From: Pegea sp. RAD2-039
Lineage: Eukaryota; Chordata; Thaliacea; Salpida; Salpidae
Direction of reading: 5' to 3'
Length of the DNA: 64,000 nucleotides
Assembly (NCBI GenBank): GCA_034620365.1
Contig: JAQGEQ010000071.1
Coordinates: 310,001-374,000 of the forward strand
Below the pieces are notes generated by a model. That model was given only the letters and a program-made list of their open reading frames with translations, searched no databases and was not told where the DNA came from. The position numbers and the translations under genes are program-made. Of the stretch, positions 1 to 10,994 are shown one piece after another (the first letter of the stretch is position 1; each line of letters starts with the position of its first letter).

Positions 1-115
1 CTACCACCTCAACCACCACATTTGCAACCAAAATCCTGGTTTCCAAATCAGTACAAGCAACCTGCAGAAGTAGTAAATACATCCGCAGGTGATGACCCCA
101 CTAACGAGTTCCCTG
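1..115 (+). CDS. Penultimate coding exon of plus-strand Robo-like gene (5' end off window)
   Basis: Frame 1 is open from base 1 through 38 codons and ends with one extra base before GTTAGT. It encodes the proline-rich segment and the KSW motif shared with exon 25 of the minus-strand gene. The true exon start lies outside the window. Confidence 0.75.
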
Positions 116-416
116 GTTAGTTTTTCAATTACTTCAACTTCTAAAAATTATGTTTGTGAAATGTTAATTCACTAAAGATACTTACCTTATTTATATTTTC
201 ACATTAGAGCCCCCTACACTATCATATGATGACTCAAATGTGGCTACGCCTGTTTATCACAGCGTCCAATACGATGACGTCACAGTGTTTGATGATCAGC
301 AATGTATTCCAAATAATCGAAATGAAATCCAACAGCAACAATCCAATGATAAACGCGTTATTACAAACGTAGCTGAAATTTCAACATCTGATTTCTACAG
401 TGATCAAAGTCAATAA
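1..416 (+). CDS. 3' end of a second Robo-like receptor gene (last two coding exons)
   Basis: This gene continues beyond the left edge; only the end of its cytoplasmic tail is visible. Exon 1-115 is open in frame 1 and ends at a GTTAGT donor in phase 1. Exon 208-416 follows a TAG acceptor, restores the frame (G plus AG gives Glu) and stops at TAA. Together they encode 107 residues: a proline-rich start (LPPQPPHLQPKSW), an acidic Tyr-containing middle (two YDD motifs) and a Gln/Asn-rich stretch. The last 11 residues are STSDFYSDQSQ, identical to the end of the minus-strand Robo gene in this window. A KSW motif lies 25 residues before the last intron (26 in the other gene), and that intron is phase 1 in both. 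I infer that this is a Robo paralog in convergent orientation. No Ig or FN3 domain is visible, so the family call rests on the shared C-terminus and exon structure. Confidence 0.75.
208..416 (+). CDS. Last coding exon of plus-strand Robo-like gene, with stop
   Basis: The exon follows a pyrimidine-rich ACATTAG acceptor. It is 209 nt, enters in phase 1 and ends at TAA (414-416). It encodes the YDD repeats and ends in STSDFYSDQSQ. The stop overlaps an AATAAA hexamer, as in the other gene. Confidence 0.8.
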
Positions 417-900
417 AACCGATCTAAATATTTTAGTTACTTTAAAAGCAAAATCTATAAAACTTAGTTTCATCAACAATAGACTTTATTTTAACTTTTG
501 ATACTTGTAGTGATAACAACCATCTCATAAGATTTATATGACCACAACTATCTGTTAGACCAGTATTTGATGTCATGTCAAGTTCTTTAACTTAAAAATT
601 ACGTTGGGTTAAAGCTATTATGTCTGAATTCTGTTTTATTTTATTATTCGTTTTTTCTTGATTTATTATTTTGATTTTATCTGTGTATTTGGCTGAGCAG
701 AAGATTATTTGTTGTTCGTTATTCCATTTTCTTTTCAATCATCCACCACTTTCACTCATCTGGCGTTCACTTTGTATTGAATTGAACCAAAAAACTTTTG
801 CTAAGCTTAAAAGGGAGCAAATAAAATGATTTCATTATTCATAAAGTACTGGTTCATCTATATTGACTCATTTTTATCGATAATAAAGCAAAATTTTTCA
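417..900 (+). other. Probable 3' UTR of plus-strand Robo-like gene
   Basis: No coding signal follows the stop. Two AATAAA polyadenylation hexamers lie downstream, at 820-825 and 882-887, so the transcript plausibly ends between about 840 and 910. Many AATAAA matches are expected by chance at this base composition, so the choice is tentative. Confidence 0.4.
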
Positions 901-3900
901 AGGTAGCTTGCTATTATTTCTATAAATAATAACGGTACAGAAATATTGTAGACATTGAAGAAGTATTTTTTAATCTACAAAAACAGCTTTGCTCGTTTCA
1001 AAACTTTTAAATTTTTCTTCTTCGGACTTTCTACAACATTACAGTGCAAATTTGATAAACGAATAGATCGGAGTTTTTATTATGATCTAATTGGTTTTTA
1101 TATATAATAAATTTTTATTTTTATTTGAAGATTACTAAATGTAATCGTTAAAAATCTAGAAAGAAAATGTTATCTATTCTATCGAATTTAGGCAAATGTG
1201 TATCAAAACAGGTTTACAAAATCTTATTTTTATTAAAGGAAAGTTGATCTTTTATTAAACTCAAAATTAACTTTTAACTCATATTACTTTTTAAAAGTTA
1301 TCTGCAGTCATTGACTTGAAACGTTTATCTTTTTTAATAAAGTACCTACTGACTTGAAAGTAATTACTTCTTAGAACGATGCAATTGTTGCTTGTTGAGT
1401 CATTAGCACCTTTGACCACTATCCCATAACTTATAATAAGATAAAATTTACAAAGTTATCTATTAAAACAACTCAGCAGGATTTCTTATACTAGATATAT
1501 TGTACACATAAATATAGTTTGATATCGGTGAAATTATTTTTGTTACAAACTTAGCAATTGATGGTTAAAAAGGTAGAAAAGGATGCTAAGGGAGATAGCA
1601 AGAAACAGCATTAGATTTTGTCATTAAATATCAGCACTTTTTTTTAATTTTTCTATTGAAACTTTTTTAAAGATAAAAATTTTTTTGAATGATATCGATT
1701 TAAAAAAACAAAAAAACAAATCATTCCAAAGAATTTCATAAAATAATCGAAGTTTAAAAAAAATTGGCAATGACTCTTAATTATATTGTCATTATTCGTG
1801 ATTCATAATTACGAATCATAATTAAACACACAAATTTCTACAATGTTACTTTTTGAAACAACGTTATGCTATGTTTATGATAAACGTTTGTTTACTCTTT
1901 CAAAATGATGAGCTTGTAGTTTGTAGGAGTTCTATGCATAACAAGTAAATAATGATCTTTTTCAATCGTTAATACTTGTAGAGAAGAATGTGAATTTACA
2001 TTCATCAATTTGTCATAAAGTTAAGCTTATAATTTTGGAAAAAGTATAATTTACAAACATATTGTCATTGAGAAACATAAGATGAAGTTAACTTTGGAAT
2101 AAGTACTCTGCATATTAGAGTTTTCTGATAATTATATAATTCATCAACGTTAAAATAGTTAATAAGTTTTATTAGTCAAAAGAAAAACTTCTTATTGTTT
2201 AAATATATCCTAAGCATCTTCTAATGTATTCTCTATTTTGTGTAATGACAAAGTAATGGAATTTGACTTAATTCATAGTTTTAACTTTTAGTAAAAGCCT
2301 TACGTTTAATTTTTTAACTAATTTGTACCTAATGAAAATTTGGAAACATCAATCAAACAGCTTAGTCATAGTATCATTAATAAATTTGTTAAATTGTTTG
2401 CTCAAACCATTCTAAAACAAAGATAAATTTTGGTTACTATAACATAAGATGGCTTAAATATTATTATACGTTGACAGTTGATGCAGGCAAAGTGAACAAG
2501 TTTTAGTTATGTTTTTGTCAACTGTTATTTCAATGTTTAACTCCAGACTTACTCTGCTTAGATGTTGTTAAATATATTTATTCTTATTTGAAAAAGCTTA
2601 AATTCAATTAAATTCTGTATAAATTTAACTGACATTATTTTGTTGGTTTCGAAAGTTGTAAGTAAAAGTTAATCTCTTCATAATTTCACCACCTTGTCAC
2701 AATATAATGCATTTTTACTCATAGTTAGTGCTTGAAAATAAAATAATTTTATCCCAAATTTTCATTCTGACTTAAAGAAAACATGAACAGAAACTGTTAA
2801 ATATCTGAAAATTTATTAATTTTTTATAAATTTTAAAGGAAAACAAAGTAATAAGTACAAAAATATTTTGTATTAATACATGCTCATTAAGTCGCCAGAG
2901 CAGCAGCAGATAGTCATAATAACGAATAAATTATTCACTAAAATTGCATTGATTTTCTACTGTACAGCGAAGATGAAAAGTTAAAAATATTTAAACCAAA
3001 TTTTTTAATAAACTTTAATAACTAAATATAATTCAAGTGGTTAATGACCGTTGATTTCCACATCAATGAATATTTATATATATCTTTAAAAAAATAAAAA
3101 AAATAAGTATTTAAGGCTGAATTTTCAATGAAAATTTATTTTTTGAAAATTGTTTTAAATTTTCTGTTGAAGTATATGAAGAGATATTACAATTTTTAAC
3201 AACAAAATTTCATTTTGTTTAAAACTTTGTTTGTTGTGTGTATTTCTATACTTTGCATCTTTAAATACTAAATGAAAATAGATAAAAAATATTACTTGTG
3301 CCTTCAGTTTAAAAAAATCATTAAAAACATAATTCTCTTGATGAATAATTTTCCTGCAAACTAACCAATTTATTAATTTAAAATGTTTGCAGAAATTTAT
3401 TACTAAAGAATGTTAGTGGAAAACTTCAAAATTTGTCGTAATTTAGACCTAAATTTGAAACCTTGGTGAGCCAATACTTTCTTTTTAATCTTGAAAATAT
3501 CAAATTAGTAAAACCTCTCAATAAATCATGAACGAAATTTACATAAAATACTTTATTTTTAGATTTATTGTATATATACTAGTTCAATAAATAAAATTTA
3601 TTATCAGTAATAAAGTGCTATCTGCCCTCTTTTTTATATAACTAAAAATTTCAGAGATATTTTAATTGATTGAGTTATTTACTTTGAAAAACATTTAAAA
3701 GAAAGTATAAAAATCTAATGCAAACATATTAGTTTATAAAATTATTATTTTCCACTTTTGTTAAGCTATTTAACTTTGCAATACTGTTCAATTTATTGTC
3801 TTATTTTATCTAAGTTTTATATGTTCAAAAATGTATAAGACCTATCTAAGATGTACAAACTTAAACAAAAATTAAGTAAAACTTGCCAATTAAAACAACT

Positions 3901-6900
3901 TTTAGACAGGAAGTTAATGAATTTCTGCATAATTTTGATAAAGTATTTTTGAAACAAAGAATAAAATAAGCTAACATTACTTCTACATGTAGTCTGTAAA
4001 TGTTATTCGTTATCGTGGAACTACTATTTAGCCATTTGTTATTTGAAATCTAGCAAATGGTGAGCGAAAATAACTAGCTTACTTGTAAAAGTAACTTGCT
4101 AAAAGCTATGGCAAAAAACGTTTTTGTCTGTGGGAAATAGTTTATATGAAGTATTTTAGTATAACATTATTAGAAAACATAGAAAAACTAATTAAGTTTG
4201 TATTGAAAATATATAATCCAGATAATGATTTAGATGCTCTGGACAGAATCAATTATAAATCACATGGTAGACTTGTAGACAAGTTGCAGGAAATATTTAG
4301 CAATTTAAATCAATTATCTTACAAGTAACAAAAATAAAATAATTCTTACTTTAATTAACTATAGGAGTTTAAAGTCACTTCATAACATATGCTAAGTAAT
4401 ACAAAGTTTATGCTTTTTCAAGAAAGTTTCTTAGCTGCATCTAGACTCTGCAAAATTGATAGTTGTGATATAAATAATGCAAGTCTGGCAGTTTTGAAAA
4501 TTTCTGTGGTAGAATCTTTATTTAAACAAGCTTAAAGGAAAAATTAGATGTAACTACTTGGTCTTATACTTTAGATTTACTGCTTTAAAACAGAATTGTA
4601 GCAACGGTCAGTATACAAAACCATAATTAAATTATTCTCCGGTCAAGATAGTGGATTTTTTGGATCAAAACTTTTAAACCAAATGTCAACATCCCACTTA
4701 TGGGAACATAAGGGCATTTCTTTATACGTGTTGGCTACTTATATCTTAAACAAATCTTTATAAACCTGTTTCTTTGCTAAATGAAAGCTTTTAATAGAAT
4801 AAGACTAATAAGGAATTGTCATTACGTTCTTAGTAAAAGTATAATTTTATTAACAAGAATTGGATACGATTTACTTTTAACAGCTTTATGTAATCATATT
4901 TTCCTTAGCTCCTGCAGAGTACTCAACTCATCGCTCAGATTACGGCTAACTAAGAAATAGTGAAAAATTTTCGAATTTGATCTGTAAAAATTGTAAATCT
5001 AAGAAGATTGGATATTGGAAGAAATTCAATCTTTGAATTCTAGAATCGGAGTAAAGAAACGGAGAACATAATCCTAGAAAAATCGATGCGCTTAGGTAAA
5101 ATTTAAACTAGAAAATAACGTTTATGAGTTGTGACTAGAACAACATATGGTTCGCTTGTTTTATCGATTTACTGTCGTCACACCAGCAAATGAAGCACCA
5201 CCAGCCTCTTCCTTTTTTCGTTGTGTTTTTCTCTTTGTTTTCCATAAAAATAACCCCCAAAGGGCCCCTGGGCTGATCATTTAACTAGCATCATAGAACG
5301 TAGTGGATGAAGTAGGAACGAGCAAGCTTGCCGATAATGTCCTGCGATCCATATAGGTTTGAAGTTAGTTACGGTAAACAAAGCTGACTCAAAACTTCAA
5401 TTTTATTCTTTGATATCAAGATTGAGGTAAAAATGTTTCCCTTATCATACATATTTTGACATAAATGATTTTTTGGTGGTATGAAAACTTTTTCACTGTT
5501 TATGTATCAAATAAGAAATTTTTCTATTTTGCAAAGGCATCTGTCAATATATTTTTATTTTTTCCTGCTATTCTTTATTATAAGCAAACATAAATCACTC
5601 TTAACAAAAAAGAGAATTAAATTTGTGAAATTGTGACTATGCTATATTAAAACCAATTAGTACGCTTATATTGGGCAGTTTTATCTGAAGAGCTTATCTG
5701 TTTTGATCCAATTTGAAAGATCGTTCTTCACTGAAAAAATACCTTTTTAGCTGCAGTCTTTTCAATGAGAAAATATGATTATTTATAATTTCCTTTTACT
5801 GCTAAAACTTTTAGTACTTGTATTAACATGTACAACTAAATTTAGCGTAAAATGTATATGGTTAATTATGTTCATTTAACATATTTATGGTGTTTATATT
5901 TCTACCTCGAGTACATGTTGTGAATAATTTCCATCATCGAAACATTTTCATGTCAAAACTACTGAAAAATGAAAGCATTTTCATGACCTACTTTTTCATT
6001 TGTTATTTTGTAGCTAAAAATAAAATCTTTTAAATTTCACAATTCTTTGTTAGAAAATCTATAAATAATGTAATTTGAAATATTAATCACTGTCTACTTG
6101 TAAATGTAATTTACAAAATTCTCTTTAAATGCTGCATTTTATCTTCTAGATTATTTTTATGTCATTGTGCATGAGTAGAAAATGGTCTTATGCAAGATGA
6201 TTATAGGCAAATATAATGAAAATATTTACATAACTTTGTATGTAATGTAATATGTATATTTCTTAAAATATTTCATGATTCATTTTTTATTGATTTAGAA
6301 AACTTTTATATTGATTAAAGTTTCTCTACAAAAAGGCAAAAATAATTATAAAGAAAAAATATCTTTAAAGTGATAGTTTTTACATTATAAATAAATGTAA
6401 TAAATTCAAAAATGTTTTTATTCTTATTATTATTTCTTGCTGTTTAGTTTCACCTAATGCATTATTTTGTGAAGTCAACATTTTTTTCATTTCAATTATT
6501 CGGTGTCTTTGAAAGGCGTAAATAGAATATTTTTAGTAAATAAATTTACAGATAAGCTCAAATTTTAGTGAAGTTAATACGACATAAGCTGACCTTCAAT
6601 TTGTTTAGTTTTTGAAACTTCACGATATTAGGGAAAATATTTTTACTAGTTACAATTGTTATGTAAAATTTTTTTTAATTTTTTCAATTTTTTTTTAAGA
6701 TATTCTTCTATCTTGCTAAATTCATCTTCAGTGTTACACTGATTTTTGAGATTAGATAAACTTTATACTGTATAAAAGACATACACCAGTTTTCAAGTTT
6801 GTTTATTTTACATTTAAGCAACAAAAGTGATGTCAGCAAAAGTAAATTATTTCCTAAAGAGTTTTTTACGATAGTCACGCATGTTAAAAAGTAAGTTTTG

Positions 6901-7722
6901 TAGTTCATTTACATTATAATACTTAATTTTTATAAACTGACCAAATAAAAGCTTTGATGTTAAGATGAAACAGAGTACCTTTAAGTATCTTTAAAATTAG
7001 CAAATGCTTTGAAAACAATTTAAACGCTTATTTTGAAGTTAGGATAGAAAATATGCCAGTTTGCAAATAACCTTTTATCACTTTTTATAACTAACTTGCC
7101 ATAAACATTGAAGATTGTGTAACTTGATTTAATCAGAGTTGAACTTAATCCTGTGGAAGATGAAAAATTCCTGGCAATTTATTAGCTTTACAAATTGTAT
7201 ATCTTTCACTTTTAGATTTTTCAGTTTATTAGCAGTAAGTAAAATATAAATTAATCTAATTGCTTTGCCATTACTTTGAATTTTGTGCTTATTTAACTAT
7301 TATTACAAGTTTTAATTTGTAAAGTACTATACAGCAAATCATAGAACTGTATGTCTAAAAGACGTCGTATGTCTAGCTTGATCAGAAATTCAATTTATAC
7401 TGATTCTAATCCTAATAAAAGAAATTTGTAAAATGCCTAGTGGATCAAATGAGCACCTTATTTGCAAAAGCTTGAATTGCAAAAACAGGCAATTCAGTGA
7501 AGTAGTTGTTTTAATGTTAGCGAAAGATGCTTTCTACAAAATATTAATGAAATTAAATCTTTACGTGTTGAAAATATTAAAATGTGTAAGAAAAATTGGT
7601 TTTAAAATTTTTCTTCTGATATATGTTGATTGAATTAGTATTTTCTAAACAGTAAATACCGATAATAAAGTACCAATTAGTTTTTCAAACTATGGCTTAA
7701 AAACATTATCACAATAACGTGG
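900..7722. other. Intergenic AT-rich DNA, no gene seen
   Basis: Only short chance open frames are present. The best, an ATG frame of 60 codons at 4146-4328, is of a length expected by chance. A GC-richer stretch at about 5165-5345, with short C- and G-runs around 5252-5275, stands out from its surroundings but matches nothing I recognise. Confidence 0.6.
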
Positions 7723-7925
7723 AGCTGGGTGTCGTGGTGTGCAAATGTAATCCAGCTGCTAGAAGACTTGAGATGGTGGACAGAAAACTTGAAGCTCAGC
7801 GCACAGTATTGTGATCGAATATTCGTGCAAAATTCTGCTTAATTCTTTATAACTCTATCTAGTTCGCCTGTTTACAATAAGAGCTGTTGAGTTTGTAACT
7901 GACAACTACGCGTTAAATAAATAAG
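7723..7925 (+). repeat. Diverged 7SL (SRP RNA)-derived element, SINE-like or pseudogene
   Basis: From 7724 the sequence follows the 5' Alu domain of metazoan 7SL RNA: GCTGGGTGTCGTGGTGTG, then TGTAATCCAGCTGCT and a CTTGA block. At 7798-7838 it matches the helix 5 strand (AGCGCACAG, GTGATCGA, TTCGTGCAAAATTC, against TGCGCTATG, CCGATCGG, TCCGCACTAAGTTC in human 7SL). The middle of the S domain is missing. From about 7864 a CGCCTGT block and a CAACTACGCG block resemble the 3' Alu domain (CGCCTGTGAATA, CAACATAGCG). It ends in a TTAAATAAATAAG tail. About 200 nt remain of the usual 300. It is too diverged to be a working SRP RNA gene. The 3' segment recurs at 20222-20285, which suggests a dispersed family. 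Alignment was by eye. Confidence 0.7.
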
Positions 7926-10594
7926 TTAATAATAGATTTACAAAATTTAATTTTTTGACTTTTGATTTAATGAAAAAGTACCAAAAATTGATACTAAAAT
8001 GTAAGGAAACTGTTTTGCAGATTTGATGGACAATCTTGACACTGAAATTGATTCTTCTGGTTTGATGTTTCTTATATTCAAAAAACACATTTTTATGGAT
8101 TATACTTCGATGTCTGAAGATTGAAAAAAGAATCAAATACGAATAAAAACATTAAAAAAATATTAGAAAGTTAGATCCATTTACACAAACTAGAATGTTT
8201 CAAACTTCAAGTTTCTTACCTCGTTAAAAGTAATGACAACATCGGTTATGACAATTTAGGACAGCTAAATACAACTTACCATCAACCGACTTTTGTTTTC
8301 ATCACAGGATTTGTCTTGGTTCGTTATTTAAAACTTTTATCTTAGTTAGAAATGACTCTTTTTTGAAAAAAAAAGATTTTATCAAATATGTTTACAAAAC
8401 GTGAAAAGTGTTAAAAAATAATTTAAAAATATACAATCAATGTTTTATCCTAATTAATTTCAATTATAAGAAAAACACAGACCCTAACTCATCGTTATTA
8501 CATCGCTGTATAGGAAATAAAAAACCTATCCTAATAGATATCGACAAGTTTTTAATGATTATATAAGATGTTTCAGCTAGACTTCGTAAATTAGAGTTTT
8601 TACAGCGAAATTTTAGCATCATCTAAAAGCGATTGCGTTGCCACATCAAAAAGTGTTTTTTATAAAAACCTTAAAGCACACAAGTCTTGAACACTTTCAA
8701 ATGAAAAGCGCAGGGAGTAATATCATAGTTTCTAAAATCTTAAGCTAGTATTTTTTTAAATTTTGTGAATTTCTTTTAATTTCTAAAGTAAACTTTTATT
8801 GAATATAGAAAGTGTTTATCACATTAGTCATTTCAAATTTGAAAAAGTATTATTAACTTTATGTGGCGTGTTTATTACCGTAATTAAAATACGCAATTAA
8901 ATTAAAATTAGAAAAGTTATATTAGCCGATAACATGCATATTACAAACATAAAACCATCTCAGTTTGGATATCTTTGAAAAATGTTTCGAAAAAAGTACA
9001 TGTGCTTTTCAAGTTTTGTTTTAATGTCAAAAACATTTTTGAGTGAGTTCAATTCTAACATTTTTAGTATAGTAACTTTTAACATTGTTAATAGTATATA
9101 ACCTATAAAGTAATGTTAGGTTTCAGGAGTAGTTTCAAAATAGTGAATATCAAATCAATCAGTAATTTATTATTTTCAATAAATTTCTTTTAAATATTTA
9201 TCTTACAATATAACCACTTAGGTTTGTTTTTGAATTTAATCGATGACTTTATATTATACAAAACTATTTTCTAAGCAGTTAAAATTACAATTTAGAAACT
9301 CTGTGTTTAATGCTATGTAAATAAAATAGAGCTTTTAAAATAGAAATTTAAAATGTATAAATTTGAAAAATAAGAAACCACTTTTTTGTATTTACACATC
9401 AATTGAATCAAAGAAAGTAAACCTAAAGACCGAACAGTTTTCAAAATCTATCTATAAGTTGCATAAAAAATGAAAAATAATATGCAGCAAATAGTTAACA
9501 TTAATTGCATCTTGTATAAGCAAAAACCTTACAACTTCAAGCAAACAAACCGTGTCAGTTTTATGGAATTATTAATTTATTTTTATTACGCTTTGCAATT
9601 TGATGTAAGCTCTAATCGATTATTTATGTTAACTGCAAACTAATTGCAACTAAATTTTAGCAAAATAAATTTTTAGCAAACAAATCAGTTTTGAAGCATC
9701 TAATACCTTAATTATAGATCAATTATAACTGATAGAATTAAATTATCTTTTATTTAAATTTAAGCTACTTTCAGATAATATTTCTTAACTTGATTTTTCT
9801 TAAGTTTTTAGTATGCGCTTTTAATGATTTTCAAAAACAATTTTTCGCAAAAATGTTTGGGTAATTACTGCAAATGAAACTTAACCTACAATAAGTAAGG
9901 CTTAATACTTGTATTTGTAACCTATTGAAGTTTCAATTTCTTTTTTACTTTTTCTTATGTTACCTTTATTGTTTTATTGAGTCTTTAGTTATCATATAAT
10001 ATTTTAAAACTAATTTTCTTATTTTTTAAAAACACAAATTGATGGAATCAAGTAATTATATTTTATTGCAATCACAGCAAGTGAACTTTTGAGTTATACA
10101 ATCATCACTAGCTGGTATTAGGTTTGATTGACATTTTTATACTTTATAAAACTCTATTTGATTATACAAGTAGTTATTCTGCTAATCACACACATTAAAA
10201 AGCTTTAAAATCAAGATTAAAATATCTAAAGTTTTTTCGAAGAAATTTCAAAACTAAAATCATCACACTACATCAGTAAGTACCTAGAAAACTCTAACAC
10301 AATCCTTGTTTACTTGAGATCTTTAAATCGATCCTCATAATCTTAACAGCTTAGGACGAAAATATTTTAACAGAATCCAGTTAAATCAGAAGGATTTATA
10401 ATTATTTGAATCTAATATTAAATTGGTGCATCTTTAATAGATATTTTAAAATGCTTAAATGTCCTACAAATAAAGTGGTCTTTATTTTATTATTTGATAA
10501 TCAGATTTGATATCGTAATATTATTTACAAACTATTAACTTCAATTACTATTAACTGCAAGTACTTCAGCAACTTTATCAGTAAATAAACTTGA
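7926..10594. other. Intergenic AT-rich DNA, nothing recognised
   Basis: I see only short homopolymer and A/T runs and chance open frames. There is no RNA gene, repeat pair or coding exon that I can support. Confidence 0.6.
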
Positions 10595-10994
10595 ATTAAA
10601 ATAATAACAACATGTCCAGATTCGGCAGAGTACGGCAATAATGTAAGTTTGGCAGGATAAATGGAGATCTAGCTGTTGCCCATGAAGCAGGATTCCACTC
10701 TCCACACTAACAAGATAGACAGCGGAATAGAATGATCGATGGGGCTGCATACAGCTAGTGTCGCTGGAGCTGCCAGAACGATACTGAGAAAAGTGATGAG
10801 CTGCCTACAATGCTCCAGCTTCGACGTTAAGTTCAGAGGTTTGCGCCTCCCAGAAATGTTGTCATAAAAGACTACCGAGGCACTTAAGCCCAAATTCTAG
10901 TGTACTTTGTTCTCACAAATATGTGTCTCCCCGAGGTCGATCCCGGGACCTTCCGCGCACTAAGCAAGCGTGATGACCGCTACACTACAGAAAC
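10595..10994 (-). repeat. tRNA-Val-derived SINE, about 400 bp
   Basis: Read on the minus strand, the element opens with a 73-nt tRNA-like head (10922-10994), followed by about 310 bp of GC-richer body. It ends in a TTATTATTTTAATT-type tail near 10595-10610. The composition contrasts sharply with the AT-rich flanks. This head-body-tail order is that of tRNA-derived SINEs transcribed by Pol III. No clear target-site duplication could be picked out by eye, so the ends are approximate. The body encodes nothing recognisable. Confidence 0.6.
10922..10994 (-). other. tRNA-Val-like head of the SINE, not a functional tRNA
   Basis: It aligns without gaps to metazoan tRNA-Val over 73 nt: GTTTCTGTAGTGTAGCGGTC, then ATCACG, and GGTCCCGGGATCGACC at the B box. 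The anticodon loop reads TTAGTGC, so the nominal anticodon is AGT rather than a valine one. The acceptor stem has two mismatches and the T-stem is weakened. Length and order fit tRNA, but the decay and the attached body argue for a SINE promoter region. The A-box and B-box would be the internal Pol III promoter. Confidence 0.65.

Noticed and set aside
4146-4328. 60-codon ATG frame with a protein-like look (coiled, Lys/Leu/Asn-rich)
   Set aside because: About a dozen frames of this length are expected by chance here. No splice context or homologous family was recognised.
10541-10893. Overlapping minus-strand frames of about 70 codons
   Set aside because: They fall in the body of the tRNA-derived SINE and encode nothing recognisable; they are open because the repeat is GC-richer.
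10922-10994. Functional tRNA gene
   Set aside because: There are acceptor and T-stem mismatches and an anticodon (AGT) that does not suit the valine-type body. It is the head of a SINE.
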